This document shows, piece after piece, positions 58,792 through 64,000 of a stretch of DNA of 64,000 bases. The translations under genes were made by a program, and so were the position numbers. This DNA is from Lactimicrobium massiliense (GTDB lineage: Bacteria; Bacillota_I; Bacilli_A; Erysipelotrichales; Erysipelotrichaceae), in assembly GCF_900343155.1 (NCBI RefSeq), contig NZ_OUNG01000003.1, forward strand, positions 310,001 through 374,000. Reading direction: 5' to 3'. The stretch's first letter is position 1. Each line of letters begins with the position of its first letter. Below the pieces are notes generated by a model, which saw only the letters and a program-made list of their open reading frames with translations, searched no databases and was not told the origin of the DNA.

Positions 58792-60219
58792 TTATTTATC
58801 GTCATGAAACTGATGCTTATGTTCTTCTTCCATTTCTTCCATATGTTCCTGCTGTGCTTCTGAAAAGCCTTCTGTACTTTCCTTCTGAAAGATCACACGC
58901 ACTGTTTCAAACAGAATCTGTACATCAAGCAATAATGAATAATTCTCAATATAGATCAGATCCATCTTCAGCTTATCCAATGCACTCGTATTGTATTTGC
59001 CATATACCTGCGCATATCCGGTCAGGCCGCCCTTCACCTTGGAACGAAATGAAAATTCTGGAATAGATTCTGTATACAGCTGGACATGTTCAATTCTCTC
59101 CGGACGAGGCCCAACAATAGACATATCACCCTTTAAAATATTGATCAGCTGCGGCAGCTCATCAATACGCGTTTTACGGATGAACTTACCAACATGTGTA
59201 ATGCGGTCATCTTCCTCTCCAGCAGGATGAGGCCGTCCATCCTTCTCAGCATCCACAATCATGCTGCGGAACTTGAGAATCATGAATGTCTTATTATTCA
59301 GCGTACAGCGTTCCTGCTTGAAGAACACAGGACCGCCGTCCTCCTTCTTGATCGCAATTGCCACAATCAACAATACAGGTGACAGGATAATCAAAGCAAT
59401 CAAAGACAGCAGGATATCAAAGAAACGCTTGATAATACGCTGTGATGCTTTCATACCCATATTACGGTTAAGATATAAAGGAGTATCAAACAGATTCAGG
59501 TTTTCAGATGACTTAATGATGATATCAGACAGTTTTGGTGTGAAATACACCCGCTTATTCATCTCAAAGCACAGTTTGATCAGCATATTCCGCTTCTGAG
59601 ACGGCATATCGTCTACCAGCACAGCATCATACTGATTCATTTTCTCACGCAGAGCTGATACATCCTGATCAACAGAAATACTCGAAGCAACCTGGTACTT
59701 GTCAGGTCTGCCATGGGTGATCTTTCCACCAAGATCCGTAGGTTTGGCATCGTACACTTCCAATACCTGCAGAGGCGGGAACAGATGACGATACAAATCA
59801 ATCAGCTTTCCTGTCAGGCAGCAGATTAAAAATGCCTGTACCAGGAACATCGCAAAATAACGGGTCAGGAATTCATCAAAGAAGCGGAAGTTTCCGGTGA
59901 TTGCCATGGACACAAAAACTTCCAGAAAATCAGAAACAAAAAGAGCAGATACCTGAGCTGCCAACGTGTTCATCTTGCGATGAACGCCAATCTTATATCC
60001 CCCGAAGAAATGGTTGAACTCCAGCAGCATCAGCAGATAAATTCCCAATGCCATGAACAGGTTGCCATAACCAGTCAAATGCCCCGTCTGGTTATGATCC
60101 ACAACAAAGTTTGTCCATACCCAGAAGAAAAGCACCGTCATCAAAAGCGTCTCGCCAGCACCAACCACCTTACGATATGCATATTTTTCCTGAATCTTAT
60201 GTTTTCTATATTGCCTCAA
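58792..60219 (-). CDS. Undecaprenyl-phosphate sugar-phosphate transferase (WbaP/CpsE type)
   Basis: 475 residues with a TTG start at 60217-60219, chosen because CAGGAGG lies eight bases upstream; no ATG is better placed. Four to five N-terminal helices, a CoA-binding-like middle, then the catalytic domain: KRFFDILLSLIALIILSPVL, VFFKQERCTLNNKTFMILKF, RKTRIDELPQLINILKGDMS, IVGPRPERIEHV and GLTGYAQVYG. It starts surface polysaccharide synthesis by loading the lipid carrier. It fits with the LCP genes downstream that would attach the product. Confidence 0.94.
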   Translation of the reverse strand: MRQYRKHKIQEKYAYRKVVGAGETLLMTVLFFWVWTNFVVDHNQTGHLTGYGNLFMALGIYLLMLLEFNHFFGGYKIGVHRKMNTLAAQVSALFVSDFLEVFVSMAITGNFRFFDEFLTRYFAMFLVQAFLICCLTGKLIDLYRHLFPPLQVLEVYDAKPTDLGGKITHGRPDKYQVASSISVDQDVSALREKMNQYDAVLVDDMPSQKRNMLIKLCFEMNKRVYFTPKLSDIIIKSSENLNLFDTPLYLNRNMGMKASQRIIKRFFDILLSLIALIILSPVLLIVAIAIKKEDGGPVFFKQERCTLNNKTFMILKFRSMIVDAEKDGRPHPAGEEDDRITHVGKFIRKTRIDELPQLINILKGDMSIVGPRPERIEHVQLYTESIPEFSFRSKVKGGLTGYAQVYGKYNTSALDKLKMDLIYIENYSLLLDVQILFETVRVIFQKESTEGFSEAQQEHMEEMEEEHKHQFHDDK

Positions 60220-60256
60220 GAGATGGTCCTCCTGTCGAATGCGCACACTCTATGGT

Positions 60257-60284
60257 ATTTTAGCACACGCCCTCATTGTCACAA
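60257..60284 (-). promoter_or_regulatory. Promoter of the sugar-phosphate transferase gene
   Basis: On the minus strand TTGTGA (60279-60284) and TAAAAT (60257-60262) are separated by 16 bases, 38 bases upstream of the TTG start. Confidence 0.65.
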
Positions 60285-60411
60285 AACAGACGATGGTTTC
60301 TTAAACAATTTCCCACAATTCTGCGGCAATTGAAAATACAGTCAAAACACAGGAACTGTTGTAACGTTTATGTAAAAAGCCATTTATAATAGTGGCGTAT
60401 ACGAGGTTTTT

Positions 60412-61356
60412 ATGCCAGATAAGAAAAAAATATTATTGCTTGCCAATGGGACATCCGGCACGAATTCTGCCGTGAATGATCTTTTTGAAATGATCAGACT
60501 GCTCTCAAAAGAAAACTGTATTGTCACAGTCTACCCGATCATCCCTCATGACCACCTGGTCTGTGAGGATGTTCTGACCAATCTGAAGGACCATTATGAT
60601 GTCATTGCCTGCTGCGGAGGCGATGGCACATTAAATCATGTCGTAAGCCAGATGATCATAAACAAAATAGACACACCAATTGGCTATATCCCTACCGGCA
60701 GCACAAACGACTTCTCCCGCAGCATCAACAATGGCAGATCACTTTCCCTGCAGGAACAATGCCAGGCAATTGCCAATGGCATTCCGTTTGCCTATGATGT
60801 CGGCAGAATTAATGAGGAATATTTTAATTACATTGCGGCATTTGGCGCCTTTACCAGAGTCAGCTATGATACTTCCCAGAAATGGAAAAATACGCTGGGA
60901 TATGCAGCTTATGCCTTAAATGCAATTGCCAGTATTCCGGAAGGTCTTGCCTATCATACCCATGTAAGACTTGCACATGATGGCATTACAGATGAAGGTG
61001 ACTATATTTTTGGGGCAGTTGCCAATACAAACTCCATTGCCGGCGTACAGTCACCACTTGTCCAGAATGCACAATTAGATGACGGCCAGTTTGAAGTTAT
61101 CCTGATCAAGCAGCCTAATAACATCATTGATATCAACCGTATCCTGTCAAAACTCACCTCCGGCAATACGGACGATAATTACGTGACTGTATTCAAGACA
61201 GACCACATCAAATTCTGTTTTGACGGCGAAACAGCCTGGACCCTGGATGGAGAAAAAGGGACACCAAATACCTGTGCAGACATTCAGTGTCTCAACAAAG
61301 CTGTATCAATTCTGACTGCAAAGGATTCAAATCAGAGCGCACAGAGTGTACAATGA
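60412..61356 (+). CDS. Diacylglycerol/lipid kinase (DgkB/YegS family)
   Basis: 314 residues. GTSGTNSAVNDLFEMI at the start, the nucleotide loop CCGGDGTLNHVVSQMI, and PTGSTNDFSRSINNG are the catalytic hallmarks. It phosphorylates diacylglycerol or a related lipid, recycling the lipid released by phosphoglycerol transfer. CGAGG precedes the ATG by five bases; TATAAT at about 60386 is the -10 element. Confidence 0.93.
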   Translation: MPDKKKILLLANGTSGTNSAVNDLFEMIRLLSKENCIVTVYPIIPHDHLVCEDVLTNLKDHYDVIACCGGDGTLNHVVSQMIINKIDTPIGYIPTGSTNDFSRSINNGRSLSLQEQCQAIANGIPFAYDVGRINEEYFNYIAAFGAFTRVSYDTSQKWKNTLGYAAYALNAIASIPEGLAYHTHVRLAHDGITDEGDYIFGAVANTNSIAGVQSPLVQNAQLDDGQFEVILIKQPNNIIDINRILSKLTSGNTDDNYVTVFKTDHIKFCFDGETAWTLDGEKGTPNTCADIQCLNKAVSILTAKDSNQSAQSVQ

Positions 61357-61375
61357 TGGCAATCCCGAGGTGACT

Positions 61376-61819
61376 ATGAAGAAAGAAAACAAGAAAACAG
61401 GATCTGCTGCTCTGAATGTGACCAAAACGATCCTGATGTATGCTGTGCTGACTGCCGTATTGTTATTTGCCGGCATCAGGGTCTTTGGCGTGCTGATGAA
61501 TGGCAATACAAAAGCAAAAGCAACTGCTTCCGCATCTGCCACACCAACAGCGGCTCCTACCGCAACACCAACAGTGACGCCTGCTCCTACACCGACTGTA
61601 TCCGCAAATACGGTCATTGGAACCATTACGATTGGTTCTTCTGAGATCAATGTACGCAGTACACCATCTACAACAGGTGACCTTGTCACAACAGTACAGG
61701 CATATTCATCCTACAAAGTGTATGAGACAATAACCAGCGGTGGTTATACCTGGTACCGCATTTCAGAAAATGAATGGGTACCGGATGGCGGCAACTGGCT
61801 GACATATCAAGCAAACTGA
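61376..61819 (+). CDS. Membrane-anchored SH3b-domain protein
   Basis: 147 residues from MKKENKKTGSAALN, after CGAGGTGACT. One helix (ILMYAVLTAVLLFAGIRVFG), a Thr/Ala/Pro linker, then an SH3b domain (INVRSTPSTTGDLV...YTWYRISENEWVPDGG). Likely peptidoglycan-binding. It is 19 bases from the lipid-kinase gene and shares the final module of the WG-repeat protein at 45370. Confidence 0.85.
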   Translation: MKKENKKTGSAALNVTKTILMYAVLTAVLLFAGIRVFGVLMNGNTKAKATASASATPTAAPTATPTVTPAPTPTVSANTVIGTITIGSSEINVRSTPSTTGDLVTTVQAYSSYKVYETITSGGYTWYRISENEWVPDGGNWLTYQAN

Positions 61820-61826
61820 TTAATCC

Positions 61827-61852
61827 GCATCTGCGCAGGCAGATGCTTTTTT
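61827..61852 (+). terminator. Rho-independent terminator
   Basis: GCATCTGC, loop GCAG, GCAGATGC, then six T. Perfect stem after the SH3b gene. Confidence 0.93.
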
Positions 61853-61869
61853 CTGTATGAAGCCTGTAT

Positions 61870-63402
61870 CTAAAAGTTTGCATACATCATGGCAATTGCA
61901 TCATATCCTGGTCCATATGCCCCAAACAAAGCAATGTAAATCATGATTGTATACAATATGCCCCAACGCACGATTGTGGTTTGGCTTTGAAATTTCTTCC
62001 GAATTGGGAATTTCTTTTCTTTTAGAACTGAGATGGAAATCAAGAAGATACTTGCCATGATAGCTGCAATCCAGTCAATGGAATCCAGTCCATTGGAAAG
62101 CAGAAACGAAACAGCTTCACTCAGATGCCAAGGCTTAAACCATGTGCAGAACATTGCCCATCCAGCCGTAAAAGTAGATGCACGGAAAAACATTTCACCA
62201 ATAATGACGATAAAGAACAGCTTGATGAACCGGAATACGGTAAGCGGCATACCCGAAAGGTGATGCCTTGCGCACCACTTTTCAAATGGCTTTGTCAGCT
62301 GCATTTCAATAAACATCAGCGCAAAATAATACAACCCATATCCTACATACGTCAAATGTGGACCATGCCAGAAACCATTGGCAAGCCATACCAAAAGCAA
62401 TGCCAGCGTAGGGCCGGCATACCGCGAACCCCATTTCATGTCATGTGCACGAAGGAATTTTGTTATTTTCATCACCGGCTTGCTTAACGATACAGGATAA
62501 AAGATATAATCTCGGAAAAATGTGCCGAGTGTTATATGCCATCTGTGCCAGAAATCACCGGCATTCTTTGCAAAGAACGGCTGTCTGAAGTTTTCCGGCA
62601 ATGTAATGCCAAGCATTTTTGCTGAGCCAATAGCAATATCAATGGTACCGGAAAAATCCATATATAACTGCCATGTGCAAAACACAGCTCCGAGAAAAGC
62701 AAGAGCACCATTCTGGCCATATCCTGCAAAAAGTGCATTTACTGTGCCAGCAAGATGGTCGGCAATCACTGTTTTTTTCAGCAAACCAATGATAATTCTT
62801 TCAAACCCAACACTAATGTTTTCTGCTTTTAGTGATTCCCCCGCAGCAAGGAAATCACCCACTTCTTCATATCTTGTGATAGGGCCTTCGACTATGGTAG
62901 GAAAAAAGCTCATATATAGAGCCAATTTTCTTAAAGAGACTTCCTGAATTTTCCCGGTCTGAACATCTGCTATAAAAGAAATCGACTGTAATGTGTAATA
63001 ACTGATGCCAATAGGAACAGCAATGTTTAGTGTATTCCAAACATTACCTGTAAGTGAAGATACTGAGCTGCCAATAAAATTAGTGTATTTCAGGGAAATC
63101 AATATGGCCAGTTCGAATAGTATTGCCCAAAATTTAATCCTGTTTTTCTTCTTTTTCTCTTTTTTTCTCTTCTCACGATCCTTGCTTGATCCTATGTTAA
63201 TCATTACTTTCCCGGCAATAAATGCAATGAATATTGAAATCAGCATCCAGACAAGAAGCCTGCCCGACCACATCCAAAAAAAGAGTACATTAAACAACAA
63301 CAAAAGAATCCACCTGAATTTTCGAGGAGTAACCTGATAGCTTAATAGCAGGACTGGTAAAAACCCAAGCAAATACCTAACTGAATTATAGCTCATGCTC
63401 AT
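61870..63402 (-). CDS. MBOAT-family O-acyltransferase (AlgI/DltB-like)
   Basis: 510 residues, about 11 helices. VPIGISYYTLQSISFIADV, SFFPTIVEGPITRYEEV, and the catalytic-His region NGFWHGPHLTYVGYGLYYF are typical. FWHRWHITLGTFFRDYIFYP is the other conserved block. It passes acyl groups across the membrane to a partner that acetylates a surface polymer. The start shares four bases with the stop of the SGNH gene; AGGAGATAC is the ribosome site. Confidence 0.93.
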   Translation of the reverse strand: MSMSYNSVRYLLGFLPVLLLSYQVTPRKFRWILLLLFNVLFFWMWSGRLLVWMLISIFIAFIAGKVMINIGSSKDREKRKKEKKKKNRIKFWAILFELAILISLKYTNFIGSSVSSLTGNVWNTLNIAVPIGISYYTLQSISFIADVQTGKIQEVSLRKLALYMSFFPTIVEGPITRYEEVGDFLAAGESLKAENISVGFERIIIGLLKKTVIADHLAGTVNALFAGYGQNGALAFLGAVFCTWQLYMDFSGTIDIAIGSAKMLGITLPENFRQPFFAKNAGDFWHRWHITLGTFFRDYIFYPVSLSKPVMKITKFLRAHDMKWGSRYAGPTLALLLVWLANGFWHGPHLTYVGYGLYYFALMFIEMQLTKPFEKWCARHHLSGMPLTVFRFIKLFFIVIIGEMFFRASTFTAGWAMFCTWFKPWHLSEAVSFLLSNGLDSIDWIAAIMASIFLISISVLKEKKFPIRKKFQSQTTIVRWGILYTIMIYIALFGAYGPGYDAIAMMYANF

Positions 63403-64000
63403 GATTGTATCTCCTGCATCTGATAGCCTGATTCTATCGCAAGCTGATTCCAATCCGAATAGTGACTATCATCCCTGTGATCTGGCAGACTGTACTTTTG
63501 TTTTAGCATTTTTCCAATAAGGCGGACTACTTTTAGACTGCCATTATTGTTCAGATGTTCACCACCATCTCTAGTATCTGTCTGCCAGTCAATTCCCAAA
63601 TCTTTTGCAGCATTACCAGTATTATAATCAATATATGTTAGTTGATATTTTTGACAAAACGCCTGGACACCATTATTCTTTTCTGAGTTCCAAGTCACAT
63701 TCGGAAGTCCAAGAAGAATCATCTGGATTCCTTCTGATTCACATAGATTTACAATTTTTTCCAGATAATATGTATTAGCGATTCCCAACCATTTTCCCTT
63801 TTTGGAAGTTCTCATATAATCCAAGCTTCCAGTATATGGCACAATATTATCAGTACCTGTATATCCCTTTGCATAGTTTGGCAGAGGAGAACTATCATGA
63901 AATTTATATGCATAATGATATTGGAAAATTGGCCACAAATAATTAACTGCATACTTTGCATCGATCATATGACTATAAAAAATATTTTCTTCAATAACAA
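63399..64000 (-). CDS. SGNH/AlgX-like acetyltransferase partner (partial, 5' end outside window)
   Basis: The frame is open to the right edge, so only the C-terminal 200 residues are seen. ENIFYSHMIDAKYAVNYLWP, then GIQMILLGLPNVTWNS (SGNH block), and DGGEHLNNNGSLKVVRLIGK (the catalytic Asp-x-x-His type motif near the end). This is the AlgJ/AlgX/DltD-like half of an O-acetylation pair with the MBOAT gene that follows. Confidence 0.8.
   Translation of the reverse strand, partial: VIEENIFYSHMIDAKYAVNYLWPIFQYHYAYKFHDSSPLPNYAKGYTGTDNIVPYTGSLDYMRTSKKGKWLGIANTYYLEKIVNLCESEGIQMILLGLPNVTWNSEKNNGVQAFCQKYQLTYIDYNTGNAAKDLGIDWQTDTRDGGEHLNNNGSLKVVRLIGKMLKQKYSLPDHRDDSHYSDWNQLAIESGYQMQEIQS

Noticed and set aside
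1-64000. CRISPR array, prophage, tRNA or rRNA genes
   Set aside because: No regularly spaced direct repeats, phage structural genes, or tRNA/rRNA signatures were seen on reading both strands. A tRNA scan was not possible.

Overview
The window reads as a chromosomal segment of a low-to-mid GC, anaerobic, Gram-positive member of the Bacillota. Gene content and order suggest an Erysipelotrichales-like gut organism, but this is inference because no rRNA or marker phylogeny is available. Supporting features are a class III ribonucleotide reductase pair, LytR-CpsA-Psr proteins, a class B sortase, DUF1146 beside upp, the tilS-hpt-ftsH cluster, and many strong rho-independent terminators. No tRNA, rRNA, CRISPR array or prophage was recognised.

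Left end, 1-4,900: a gene graveyard. It holds the tail of an unknown gene, a DUF4143 ATPase remnant, an intact RelB/YoeB-type toxin-antitoxin pair with an operator-like promoter, decayed pieces of a macrodomain and a class M sirtuin (SirTM), and a frameshifted membrane protein. An intact IlvD/Edd-type dehydratase follows, beside a headless GntR regulator and the tail of a PTS EIIC. An IS200/IS605 element (IS-A, about 4,907-6,687) sits directly upstream of a MATE efflux gene.

8,050-20,500: Rrf2 regulator, Tex with two S1 domains, aldo/keto reductase, an SPFH protein with a small membrane partner, a membrane protein fused to a permuted papain-like domain, and a complete branched-chain amino-acid ABC operon (livJ-H-M-G-F) ending in a CBS-ACT sensor.

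20,500-33,800: the most unusual part. An AraC/cupin regulator diverges from an oxidative-stress operon made of an NrdI-Dps fusion, a second Dps and AhpC. After IS-B come a GH1 glycosidase, a BceAB-like ABC pair and HU. Then follows an anaerobic ribonucleotide reductase operon in which NrdD carries a C-terminal redoxin domain and the NrdG activase carries an N-terminal MarR DNA-binding domain, with a MarR-like palindrome just upstream. Three RNR-related polypeptides in one window are therefore fused to redox, iron or regulatory modules.

33,200-54,300: membrane-anchored Mrr-like nuclease, SNF transporter-dus-hslO-GH2 operon, ftsH-hpt-tilS with a PemK/MazF-like gene, upp, an exported WG-repeat/SH3 protein with a hydrolase, a glycosyltransferase, a phosphoglycerol-transferase-like sulfatase, a MarR/YczE pair, and IS-C. 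The right end of IS-C supplies the last ten codons of tsaC. tsaC is translationally coupled to a 27-residue membrane miniprotein and a beta-helix acyltransferase.

54,300-64,000: cell-envelope block with sortase B, two LCP ligases, an initiating sugar-phosphate transferase, a lipid kinase, an SH3b protein, and an MBOAT/SGNH O-acetylation pair that runs off the right edge.

A recurrent signal is an extended -10 box (TGnTATAAT or TGnTATCAT) only 6-8 bases before an ATG, at several genes, which suggests leaderless transcripts.
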